Assembly (NCBI RefSeq): GCF_900129195.1
Contig: NZ_FQUY01000024.1
Coordinates: 1 to 42,270 of the forward strand
Length of the DNA stretch: 42,270 nucleotides
Direction: 5' to 3'
Source of the DNA: Desulforamulus putei DSM 12395
GTDB lineage: Bacteria > Bacillota > Desulfotomaculia > Desulfotomaculales > Desulfotomaculaceae
The translations under genes were made by a program, and so were the position numbers. Shown one piece after another: positions 9,542 to 16,681 of this stretch; within the stretch, counting starts at the first letter, position 1; every line of letters begins with the position of its first letter. The notes beneath the pieces were generated by a model. The model was given only the letters and a program-made list of their open reading frames with translations. It was not told the DNA's origin and ran no database searches.

Positions 9542-9586
9542 CCCCACGGACTAACGGCTCTGCCCCTGAGGCAGAGCAGGGTGGAA
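9542..9586 (-). promoter_or_regulatory. bS6:bS18 autoregulatory leader
   Basis: Reading the minus strand, CCAC...GTGG closes an outer stem. Inside it CTCTGCC pairs with GGCAGAG, and the 3' side of the junction carries CCGTTA, the CCGNNNA bulge known to be bound by bS6:bS18. It ends at the rpsF ribosome binding site, so binding would block translation of the operon. Structure and motif are seen; function is inferred from the known rpsF leader class. Confidence 0.7.
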
Positions 9587-9611
9587 ACATGCCATATTAA
9601 AGCACTGTAAA

Positions 9612-9640
9612 ATTATATCATCAATATATATAAAGGGCAA
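9612..9640 (-). promoter_or_regulatory. sigma-A promoter for rpsF-ssb-rpsR
   Basis: On the minus strand TTGCCC (9635-9640), 17 bases, TATAAT (9612-9617). It sits just upstream of the bS6:bS18 leader. Confidence 0.8.
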
Positions 9641-9667
9641 GAGCTTGCCAGAGAAATTTTTTCCCTT

Positions 9668-9920
9668 GACTCAGGGGGACGGTTCCCTTGATTCTGACCT
9701 TCCCGACTCAAGGAAACGGTTCTCTTAAGTGAATAGAAGCCAATTGACTCATTCATGGGTTTTGAGCAGGAATGTATCGAGGGAGACTGTCATTTATGAT
9801 GAAAGACTCAAGAGAACTGTCCCCTTGATTCTTCCCAAAGACTCAAGAGAACCGTCCCCTTGATTCTGATGAAGAGAAACGTCCCCTTGATTCGCTTCAA
9901 GAGAACCGTCCCCTTGATTC
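9668..9920. repeat. cluster of six REP-like imperfect palindromes
   Basis: Units lie at about 9668-9694, 9705-9726, 9805-9831, 9840-9866, 9871-9893 and 9896-9920. Each is a variant of an imperfect palindrome with arms CAAGAGAAC and GTCCCCTTG, usually ended by GATTC. The first two are in the variant form with GGGGGACGG or GGAAACGG. Spacing is irregular, so it is not a CRISPR array. The last unit overlaps the end of the DUF951 gene. Between 9727 and 9804 there is unrelated, AT-rich sequence. Confidence 0.8.
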
Positions 9921-10109
9921 GCTTCCAGGGCTGCTGATCACTGCCTTGACACTTTTCTCAAATTTGGGTCTTGGCAACATGAGAACCCGACCGCATTTTT
10001 GGCATTTGATGCGGAAATCGACACCTGTGCGCATCACTTCCCAGGTATCATTGCCGCACGGGTGGGGTTTACGGGTTTTTACCACATCTCCTACCTGGTA
10101 TTTATGCAC
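9897..10109 (-). CDS. DUF951 zinc-ribbon-like protein with a repeat-derived tail
   Basis: A 70-residue protein with HPCGNDTWEVMRTG and IKCQKCGRVLMLPR, the signature of DUF951, often annotated as a small DNA-binding protein next to mscS. I start at GTG 10109 (MHKYQVGDVV): GGGAGG lies 8 bases upstream, and the GTG overlaps the mscS stop by 8 bases, implying translational coupling. The normal family ends near FEKSVK. Here about a dozen extra residues follow, and the last ones (ESRGRFS) and the stop are encoded by a REP-like unit. The core looks intact, so it is probably functional. Confidence 0.85.
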   Translation of the reverse strand: MHKYQVGDVVKTRKPHPCGNDTWEVMRTGVDFRIKCQKCGRVLMLPRPKFEKSVKAVISSPGSESRGRFS

Positions 10110-10971
10110 CCGGCGCACCTCCCATTGTCGTAATTAACACCCTGCGGGGGTAAGGAATTTCAATTCCTTCTTTATCAAACACCTCTTTAATGGCCTTTCT
10201 TAACTGACGTTCAATCTCCCACTGGCGCATGGGTTTGGTTTTAGCAGTGACCCGGATCACCACATCGGATTCACCAAACCTTACAACCCCCAGCACATCC
10301 GGCCCTTCGATCAAGTCTTCCGCCCAGGTTTGGGCAAAGTCCCGGCTCATTTGTTTGAGGACTTCGATGGCCCGGTCAATATTCTCTTCGTAGGAAATGC
10401 CAATTTCAACCATGGCTTGCATGCCCCCGCGGTTGAAATTGGTCACCATGGTAATGATGCCGTTGGGAATGATATGCAGCTGACCGCCAAATTCCCGGAC
10501 CTTTGTCACCCGCAGCCCGATTTCTTCAACTGTGCCGGTGACACCTGCCACCGTGACATATTCACCCACCGCATACTGGTCCTCGAACAGGATAAAGAAA
10601 CCGGTAATAATATCCCGCACCAGGTTTTGGGCCCCAAAGCCCACCGCCAAGCCCAGGATGCCGGCCCCTGCCAGTACGGTCTTGGCAGCATTGGGGATAA
10701 ATATTTCTATGATGGACATGGTTGCCACAAAATAGACCCCATAGCGGAGGACGCTCTTTAACAAACCGGTGAGGGTCTGGGCCCTGCTGTCGCTGATGAA
10801 TTTGCCGGGTTTCGTAAAAAAGATTTTTTCCACCAGTTTACTGCCGAAATGGATCAGCAATTTGGCCAAAACCAGGGTGGCCATAATTCTTAACGTAGTA
10901 GCCAATGCCCGCTGAATATCTGCCGGCGTATACAGGCCGAAAAGCCATTCTTTCAATGATGCTAAATCCAT
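10102..10971 (-). CDS. mscS: MscS-type small-conductance mechanosensitive channel
   Basis: A 289-residue inner-membrane channel that releases solutes on osmotic downshock. Membrane segments lie at about 17-38, 60-80 and the pore helix 88-110, with the glycine/alanine-rich AGAGILGLAVGFGAQNLV followed by GFFILFEDQYAVGEYV at the start of the cytosolic beta domain. The C-terminal alpha/beta region ends EGIEIPYPRR. I choose ATG 10971 because GGGGAGGGG stands just upstream; a longer frame begins in unlikely sequence containing an inverted repeat. It overlaps the DUF951 start. Confidence 0.95.
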   Translation of the reverse strand: MDLASLKEWLFGLYTPADIQRALATTLRIMATLVLAKLLIHFGSKLVEKIFFTKPGKFISDSRAQTLTGLLKSVLRYGVYFVATMSIIEIFIPNAAKTVLAGAGILGLAVGFGAQNLVRDIITGFFILFEDQYAVGEYVTVAGVTGTVEEIGLRVTKVREFGGQLHIIPNGIITMVTNFNRGGMQAMVEIGISYEENIDRAIEVLKQMSRDFAQTWAEDLIEGPDVLGVVRFGESDVVIRVTAKTKPMRQWEIERQLRKAIKEVFDKEGIEIPYPRRVLITTMGGAPGA

Positions 10972-11007
10972 AATCCCCTCCCCTTTAGCCTTACGGGCAT
11001 TCCTTAA

Positions 11008-11087
11008 GGGTCCTGTTGCTGGACTTAAAGGCATGCTTGCGGGTCCCGGACCCACAAGAAATATCTGACAGGTTGACAACAGGACCC
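11008..11087. repeat. nested inverted repeat between the M18 peptidase and mscS
   Basis: An 11-bp perfect outer stem (GGGTCCTGTTG at 11008-11018 and its complement at 11077-11087) encloses an inner hairpin GGGTCC-C-GGACCC (11041-11053). No T tract follows on either strand. It could be a structured 5' leader of mscS or a mobile palindromic element. Both outer and inner arms carry the same GGGTCC core. Confidence 0.65.
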
Positions 11088-11114
11088 GTAATCACTACCC
11101 TAAAGGCCAACTGC

Positions 11115-12509
11115 TTACGCTCCAAAGAAAGCCTTATAGGCTCTGTAACATTCAAAAATATCCGCCTTGCTGGCAATTTCCAGGGGTGCGTGCATGGAAA
11201 GCAGCGGCACCCCGCAGTCGATGACTTCAAACCCCAGTTCCGCAATCATATGGGCAATGGTGCCGCCGCCCCCCTGATCCACTTTACCCAGTTCCCCGGT
11301 TTGCCAGGTGATTTGATTTTGATTCAGCAGGTTTCTTAAAAAGGCCACATATTCTGCGTTGGCATCGTTGGTATGATATTTACCCTTGGCCCCGGTATAT
11401 TTGGTGACAACCACACCGCCGCCCAGTCTGGCCGCATTCAGTTTTTCCAGCACTCCTTCAAAATTGGGATCCACTGCCGCCGTCACGTCTGCGGAAAGGG
11501 CAATGGATTTGGCAAAAACCCGGTAGATGGCCAGTTCATTAAACCGGGGGTCCATGCGGGATCCTATTTCCGCCACGGCATTTTGCAGGAATCTTCCCTG
11601 CATGCCGGTATTGCCGGTACTGCCGATTTCCTCTTTGTCGACAAACAGCGCCACCGCTGTGCGGGCGGGAGCGGTTGTTTCCAGAATGGCCCGTAAGGAG
11701 GTATAGACACAAACCCTGTCGTCCTGACCATAGGCCCCCACCATGCTGCGGTCCAGCCCAACATCACAGGCGGGTCCTGCCGGTACCGCCTCCAGCTCGG
11801 CGCTGATAAAATCCTCCTCCGTAATGCCGTAATTCTCATGCAGTAGAGTAAGCATGTTCATTTTAACAGCGTTATCCTTGTCGCCGCCCTGCAGGGGCAA
11901 TCCGCCGATCAACAGGTTTAGCTGTTCGCCTTCCACCGCTTCGGTCAGTTTCTTTACCATTTGGTCTTTGGCCAGGTGGGGCAGCAGATCTGTGATGGTG
12001 AACACCGGGTCTCCGGGACGGTCCCCGATAGAAATTTCCACTGTTTGCCCGTCGGCTCGGCAGACAATGCCATGCAGGGCCAGGGGAATGGTCAACCACT
12101 GGTATTTTTTAATACCTCCGTAATAGTGAGTTTTAAAAAAGGCCAGCCCTTCCTCCTGATACAGCGGGTGGGGCTTCAGGTCCAGCCTCGGCACATCGGT
12201 GTGCGACCCAATTAAACAGATCCCCTTCTCCAAACCCTGCTGCCCGATCACGGCCAGCGCTACAATCTTTCCCTTACCGGTGATGCAGACCCTGTCCCCG
12301 GGTCGCAGGTTTTGGCACTGTTCGATGGGTATGAATCCGCTGGCCAGGGCCATGTTGACAATTTGCCGGACACAAGAGCGTTCTGTCTTGGCACAGGTGA
12401 TAAAGGTTTTATAGTCTTCGGCAAAGGCCATAATTTCCTGCATGGTTCCTTCACCGGCGTTTTCCCAAACATTTTTCCGGCTGTACTTGAGCCGGTCCGC
12501 TTTTACCAT
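11115..12509 (-). CDS. M18 family zinc aminopeptidase
   Basis: A cytosolic metallo-aminopeptidase of 464 residues that removes N-terminal residues from peptides. Metal and catalytic motifs are seen: GSHTDVPRLDLKP near residue 100, DKEEIGSTGNTGM, LSADVTAAVDPN, and GGGGTIAHMIAELG near the C-terminus. I start at ATG 12509 (MVKADRLKYS) because AAGGGGGAAAAG precedes it. It is monocistronic as far as seen, with cvpA upstream and mscS downstream. The substrate preference (often acidic residues in M18) cannot be read from sequence alone. Confidence 0.93.
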   Translation of the reverse strand: MVKADRLKYSRKNVWENAGEGTMQEIMAFAEDYKTFITCAKTERSCVRQIVNMALASGFIPIEQCQNLRPGDRVCITGKGKIVALAVIGQQGLEKGICLIGSHTDVPRLDLKPHPLYQEEGLAFFKTHYYGGIKKYQWLTIPLALHGIVCRADGQTVEISIGDRPGDPVFTITDLLPHLAKDQMVKKLTEAVEGEQLNLLIGGLPLQGGDKDNAVKMNMLTLLHENYGITEEDFISAELEAVPAGPACDVGLDRSMVGAYGQDDRVCVYTSLRAILETTAPARTAVALFVDKEEIGSTGNTGMQGRFLQNAVAEIGSRMDPRFNELAIYRVFAKSIALSADVTAAVDPNFEGVLEKLNAARLGGGVVVTKYTGAKGKYHTNDANAEYVAFLRNLLNQNQITWQTGELGKVDQGGGGTIAHMIAELGFEVIDCGVPLLSMHAPLEIASKADIFECYRAYKAFFGA

Positions 12510-12597
12510 GAACTTTTCCCCCTTTATTTGGTTTTGGCAATGCTTATCAAGACCCACTTATTATGCCCCACCCGGAGGTAGGTAATTTGAACCGCCG

Positions 12598-13368
12598 CTA
12601 TATTTTTGTGCCCGGACCGCCGGGGATATGTTTAAACAAAAATTGGCTGCTGAACTCCGGTATCAGGGGCGGCAGGATGTCTAAATGTTGCAACGGCGGG
12701 CCGAAATGTGCCATGAAGAAGGAAGTGCTGATCCCCTTTGCCAGGGCTGCCGACAATCCCTGAACACCCAGCAGAGCCAAGGGAACCTGCAGGGGTACCA
12801 GAACCGTGATCATCACCAGAATAATCACCACCCCGGTGAAAAAACCAAGGACAAGCCCCGCCAACTTGTCCACCGGACCCAGCGGGCTGAATCTAAAAAT
12901 GACGGCGAAGATGGAAACAATCCATTCAACAGCTGTCTTTACCACCAGAAAAATGCCCAGAAAGGCCAGTATTTTCAACAGACCATGGGCCAGCAGCAGA
13001 TTGAGGGCTTGACCAACCGTGTGGTGCGGCCCCAACAGGCTCAGGTGGGCAATAATATCCTGCCAGGGAGTCGGCAAAGGGAGTTGGGCGCTGATCTTTT
13101 GCAGCAGCCCAACGGGAAGTTTCAATATTTCCGGACTGTTAAAGGGTTCCGGGAGTTTGATCAGAGGTTTTAGAAATTGGGCGATGCTGTCCGCCCAACC
13201 CCACCGGTCGGCCAGCCATTGGGCAAGCTTAAGGTGATAATGAACCGCGGCGCCAAAGGACAACAGCAAGCCGGCCAACCGGAGTACGCCTGCCAGCAAC
13301 CCGTGGCAGTACCCCCTAAAACTTGTCAGTATCAATATAAGCAGAAAAAAATAGTCTAACCAGTTAAT
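12598..13368 (-). CDS. cvpA: CvpA family membrane protein, probable ATT start
   Basis: CvpA/colicin V production-like proteins are inner-membrane proteins of uncertain role. This one has hydrophobic segments near residues 5-36, 100-150 and 170-215, with about 256 residues in total. The family begins (M)NWLDYxxLLxxxxxxxRGYxxGL, and that sequence is here only if translation starts at ATT 13368. GGGGGTG stands 6 bases upstream, a TAG two codons upstream closes the frame, and the first conventional codon in frame is TTG 13335, which would remove the conserved NWLDY segment and has no ribosome site. The C-terminus (from about residue 215) is proline-rich. Confidence 0.8.
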   Translation of the reverse strand: MNWLDYFFLLILILTSFRGYCHGLLAGVLRLAGLLLSFGAAVHYHLKLAQWLADRWGWADSIAQFLKPLIKLPEPFNSPEILKLPVGLLQKISAQLPLPTPWQDIIAHLSLLGPHHTVGQALNLLLAHGLLKILAFLGIFLVVKTAVEWIVSIFAVIFRFSPLGPVDKLAGLVLGFFTGVVIILVMITVLVPLQVPLALLGVQGLSAALAKGISTSFFMAHFGPPLQHLDILPPLIPEFSSQFLFKHIPGGPGTKI

Positions 13369-13480
13369 TTTCTACACCCCCGCTTTACTAAACTCCCCGG
13401 GATGCAGCACATTCCATTTCCGTTCATTTTTGTGTTCGCTGTTATTTTGCCATAATCCTTCCTCCGGAAACCCGTTGCTG

Positions 13481-14536
13481 TCACCGCTTGCAAAACTTCC
13501 ACAGCGGTACAAGCAGCAGGGAGAAAAAAAGCGCCATCCCTGCATAGCCAAACACAGGATACAGCAGCCTGACCAAAAAAGAAAAATCCAGCAAGGTCAG
13601 GGGCAGTACAGCCAGGCAGACCGCAAATCCGAAAAACCGGTAACGCTTGCCCCCTGCGGGCGCCAACCGGCTGGCAAAACCATGGGCATTGGCAATGGCG
13701 GTGGTAAGGATGGCCACCCAGATTAACAGAGCAAAGACAGGCCGCAGGGAGGCGCTGACACCGGAAGCCATATATAGCATGGGCACTTCATAATTGGTGA
13801 CATGGGGGTAAAAGGCCAATCCGGCAATGGTTACCATTGCCACAGCGAACCCCAGACCCAGTCCTCCCAGGATGCCCGCATAAATGCCTGTTCTTTTGTC
13901 GATGGAACGCCCCATGGAGGACAACACCGCCACCGGAACAACCATATTAAATGAAACATACAACAGGCTGGACCAAAGCCAGTGGCCCCCTACCCCATGC
14001 TGGTTGATAAAGGGCAATTCAGCGGGTAAACCACGGGCTGCCAGGGCCAGGCCGGCGATCAGGCAGACCGCCGCCAGTTTTACCGGTACTAATATTACAT
14101 TCACGTTTAATAATCCTGTTAACCCGTGCATGATCACAAAAAAAACAGCCAGCAAGGCTACGCCGACCCCCACCCACTGCGGCAGACCCAGATATTCCTG
14201 CACCACCGCACCGCTGCCGGAAAGCATTACCCCCAGACCTCCCACCAGCATGAAAAGACTCAGAATGTCCATAAATTTTCCGGCCCATGGCCCCATTAAA
14301 TAGGAAAGCAGTTCCTGGTAGCTGCCGGCACGTAATTTTACACCCAGATACAACGCCATGGCGCCCAGATAGGCAAATAGTACCGCCGACACCAGCGCAC
14401 CCAGCAGCCCTTTATAACCATATAAAATAAAGAATTGCAAAATCTCCTGCCCCGACGCGAACCCGGCCCCGATCACCGCCCCCACATAGGTTGCCGCCAA
14501 CCTTATTACCAGCCCCGTTCCCGTCTGCTTGATCAT
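13481..14536 (-). CDS. YkvI-type membrane transporter
   Basis: A 351-residue protein with about ten membrane helices, starting in the pattern VGAVIGAGFASGQEILQFF, typical of the YkvI/LeuT-fold group of uncharacterised transporters. ATG is preceded by AGGGGTGG. It diverges from yyaC with 170 bases between starts. Substrate unknown. The short interval to cvpA (13369-13480) contains no supported gene. Confidence 0.88.
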   Translation of the reverse strand: MIKQTGTGLVIRLAATYVGAVIGAGFASGQEILQFFILYGYKGLLGALVSAVLFAYLGAMALYLGVKLRAGSYQELLSYLMGPWAGKFMDILSLFMLVGGLGVMLSGSGAVVQEYLGLPQWVGVGVALLAVFFVIMHGLTGLLNVNVILVPVKLAAVCLIAGLALAARGLPAELPFINQHGVGGHWLWSSLLYVSFNMVVPVAVLSSMGRSIDKRTGIYAGILGGLGLGFAVAMVTIAGLAFYPHVTNYEVPMLYMASGVSASLRPVFALLIWVAILTTAIANAHGFASRLAPAGGKRYRFFGFAVCLAVLPLTLLDFSFLVRLLYPVFGYAGMALFFSLLLVPLWKFCKR

Positions 14537-14708
14537 TGAGCCACCCCTAACCTTTTCTTTCTCCCTAGATACTATGCCGAAAAAGCGTCAGGCTGAACAA
14601 GAAATGAAAATGGCCCCAATTTATTTTGATAAATCCATGTATTTTGGAATAAAGGGAGAATAAGCGGGGAATAAATATAGTATGTTTGCTTTGAGAGGAA
14701 GTGATGGG

Positions 14709-15314
14709 ATGTCCGTTCATATGGATACCTTGCACCGGCAAGCAGTTTTGCCCCCGAAAACAAAAATCAGTGTCGAGGATCCCCTCGCTGTAGATAGCTT
14801 TGCCATGGATCTGGTCACCCGGTTACAGGGTTACGGCATAAAGAGTGATGATGAAGTGGTCATCGTCTGTATCGGCACCGACCGTTCCACCGGAGATTGC
14901 CTGGGGCCCCTGGTGGGAAGCAAAATAGCAGCCGATGCCGGCCATCGTTTTAAGGTTTACGGTACACTGGATGAACCGGTACATGCCAGCAATATGAATG
15001 AAAAACTGGCGGAGATCCGGTCCAGGCACCCCGAAGCGCTGGTCATCGCGGTGGATGCCTGCCTGGGACACCTGGAAAACGTGGGCTGTGTAAATATCGG
15101 CGACGGCCCCCTGTTGCCCGGCGCCGGGGTCAATAAGTCCCTGCCCGCCGTTGGACAGCTGTACATCACCGGTGTGGTAAACGTAGGTGGCTTCCTGGAG
15201 TACCTGGTGCTGCAGAACACCCGGTTGAACCTGGTGATGAGACTGGCCAACCTGATCGCAGAGGGCCTGCTGAAAACCGCCCAAATCATACAAAATCAAT
15301 CCCGAAGTGGTTAA
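14709..15314 (+). CDS. yyaC: YyaC family spore protein (GPR-like fold)
   Basis: A 201-residue homologue of B. subtilis YyaC, a protein made in the forespore and related to the germination protease GPR. Hallmarks include VIVCIGTDRSTGDCLGPLVG, GTLDEPVHASN and IAVDACLGH, then PGAGVNKSLPAVG. I start at ATG 14709 (MSVHMD) because GAGAGGAAGTG lies 6-14 bases upstream; an in-frame ATG 27 bases earlier has no such site. I see no convincing sigma-F or sigma-G promoter. It is one of the few rightward genes left of oriC and ends in a terminator overlapping its stop codon. Confidence 0.9.
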   Translation: MSVHMDTLHRQAVLPPKTKISVEDPLAVDSFAMDLVTRLQGYGIKSDDEVVIVCIGTDRSTGDCLGPLVGSKIAADAGHRFKVYGTLDEPVHASNMNEKLAEIRSRHPEALVIAVDACLGHLENVGCVNIGDGPLLPGAGVNKSLPAVGQLYITGVVNVGGFLEYLVLQNTRLNLVMRLANLIAEGLLKTAQIIQNQSRSG

Positions 15315-15333
15315 CTTCGGGATTAACTTTTTT
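15298..15333 (+). terminator. terminator of yyaC, shared with the facing gene
   Basis: Perfect 10-bp arms AATCCCGAAG and CTTCGGGATT with TTTTTT at 15328-15333. The stem begins inside the last codons of yyaC. The convergent phosphoribosyltransferase stops at 15332. Confidence 0.88.
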
Positions 15334-15970
15334 ATAAACAGTATTGATAACCTTTAAGAATGGATATGACTTCATCGTCACTGATTTGACTGAAGTCCCG
15401 GTAAAACTGCCCCACTGCATAAAAGGGCTCCTCGGATACCAGGCAGACCAAATGGTCCACTTCTTTTTCCAACCGCTCCACCGTGTCCGGGGGAGCCACA
15501 GGGATGGCCAGTGTGACGGCCTGACACCCGGCATTTTTGATGGACCGCAGGGCCGCCATAATGGTAAACCCTGTGGCAATACCGTCGTCTACCAGTATCA
15601 CATGCTTGCCCGAGAAATCCGGCGATTTGCTGCTCCCCCGGTAGGCCGTCATTCTCCGTTTAATTTCACTGATAATCTTTTGGACGGCCGGCGCCAGGTC
15701 TTTTTCCGATAATCCCAGGCGGTTGAGCAAATTTTGATTATAGATCACCGTACCGTCTTCGGTGACGGCGCCCACAGCCACCTCAGGGTTTTGGGGTGCC
15801 CCCACTTTCTTGGGAATGATAATGTCAAGGGGGATATCCAGCGCCTGGGCTACCTGGGCCCCCACCACCACGCCGCCCCGGGGAACGGCAATGACGATTC
15901 CTTCTTGAATGTTTATTTTTTTCAGGGACTCGGCCAGCCTTTGTCCTGCGTCAATGCGATTTTTAAACAA
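15332..15970 (-). CDS. phosphoribosyltransferase-domain protein
   Basis: A 212-residue type I phosphoribosyltransferase fold. The PRPP loop is VILVDDGIATGFT, and the N-terminal PRGGVVVGAQVA forms the first loop. This group (often annotated as predicted phosphoribosyltransferase, related to ComF/hypoxanthine-type enzymes) has no agreed substrate. The start is TTG 15970 with GGGAGGG 7 bases upstream, and that ribosome site lies in a hairpin that could hide it. It is downstream of the DUF4446 gene on the same strand. Confidence 0.88.
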   Translation of the reverse strand: MFKNRIDAGQRLAESLKKINIQEGIVIAVPRGGVVVGAQVAQALDIPLDIIIPKKVGAPQNPEVAVGAVTEDGTVIYNQNLLNRLGLSEKDLAPAVQKIISEIKRRMTAYRGSSKSPDFSGKHVILVDDGIATGFTIMAALRSIKNAGCQAVTLAIPVAPPDTVERLEKEVDHLVCLVSEEPFYAVGQFYRDFSQISDDEVISILKGYQYCL

Positions 15971-15973
15971 AAG

Positions 15974-16013
15974 AAACCCTCCCGTATCAATAAGGTGGGC
16001 CGGTGAGGGGTTT
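15974..16013 (-). promoter_or_regulatory. hairpin covering a ribosome binding site
   Basis: On the minus strand AAACCC(C)TC pairs with GA(G)GGGTTT or the adjacent GGGAGGGTTT. The 3' arm contains the phosphoribosyltransferase ribosome site and is followed by TTTCTTTTGTTT. It may terminate DUF4446 transcripts or lower translation of the next gene. The stem has a bulge, so this is tentative. Confidence 0.45.
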
Positions 16014-16014
16014 C

Positions 16015-16518
16015 TTATTCATATTTTTCAAGGGTTCTCTGGACGGCCTTCACTTCCTCTTCAGTCAGACTGTAATCCGAAGTACCTTTACGGATGGGTT
16101 TGGCATAAATCCTGGTTTCATCCCTTCCATAAAGGCCGGTTAAAACCACCCCGTCACCTCTGCGGTCCAACAACGCCATGGAAAAACTGAGGTCACTGCC
16201 CATGTTATCGAAGGCGTTAAACCGGATCAAACCAGGGTTATGGACACATTGGGCCAGCTGTTCCTTTAAAATGTCCTGCTCCCGTCTCATTTCCTGTCCC
16301 AAAACCTCCAATTTCTGCACATCACTGGCATAGCGCTGTAATATTTCTTCTAAATCAGCGCCGGAGGGGCCCCGCGTCAACAGGCGGTACCGCCTGTTGA
16401 CGTCCCTGAAACGGCGGTACAGGATCACTTGACTGATGAAAAGCAAAACAATAACAACGGCAAGGGCCAAAATAATCATCGCTGAATTTATTTCAATGAT
16501 TTGCCATAAATGATTCAC
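16015..16518 (-). CDS. DUF4446 membrane-anchored protein
   Basis: A 167-residue protein with one N-terminal membrane helix (about 13-34), a basic and coiled-coil segment, then a globular part with NPGLIRFNAFDNMGSDLSFS and ALLDRRGDGVVLTGLYGR, the DUF4446 signature. It is widespread in Firmicutes near the parAB/origin region, with no known function. It diverges from the larC-like gene with 163 bases between starts; I do not see a strong promoter in that gap. Confidence 0.88.
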   Translation of the reverse strand: MNHLWQIIEINSAMIILALAVVIVLLFISQVILYRRFRDVNRRYRLLTRGPSGADLEEILQRYASDVQKLEVLGQEMRREQDILKEQLAQCVHNPGLIRFNAFDNMGSDLSFSMALLDRRGDGVVLTGLYGRDETRIYAKPIRKGTSDYSLTEEEVKAVQRTLEKYE

Positions 16519-16681
16519 GTCTTTACCACCCTTTTAATTTTTACGTTATACTACTGGTAGAACATCATTAGTATGGCTTGTCCGCCATATCATGATGATA
16601 ATTACTAAATGGCATCCGAGGAACATTATACCAGAGATTGCTAAACTGTAGTAGATAAAATAGTTAACAGGGGTGTATTTT

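Noticed and set aside
9668-9920. Possible CRISPR array
   Set aside because: The units are palindromic but vary in sequence, spacing ranges from 2 to about 78 bases, and no cas gene is near.
13369-13480. A small gene between cvpA and the YkvI-type gene, with GGAGGAAGG before an ATG
   Set aside because: That ATG opens only three codons (MAK), and the overlapping longer frames have no start signals.
15974-16013. A clear intrinsic terminator after DUF4446
   Set aside because: The stem has a bulge and its 3' arm is the next gene's ribosome site, so I list it only as a regulatory hairpin.
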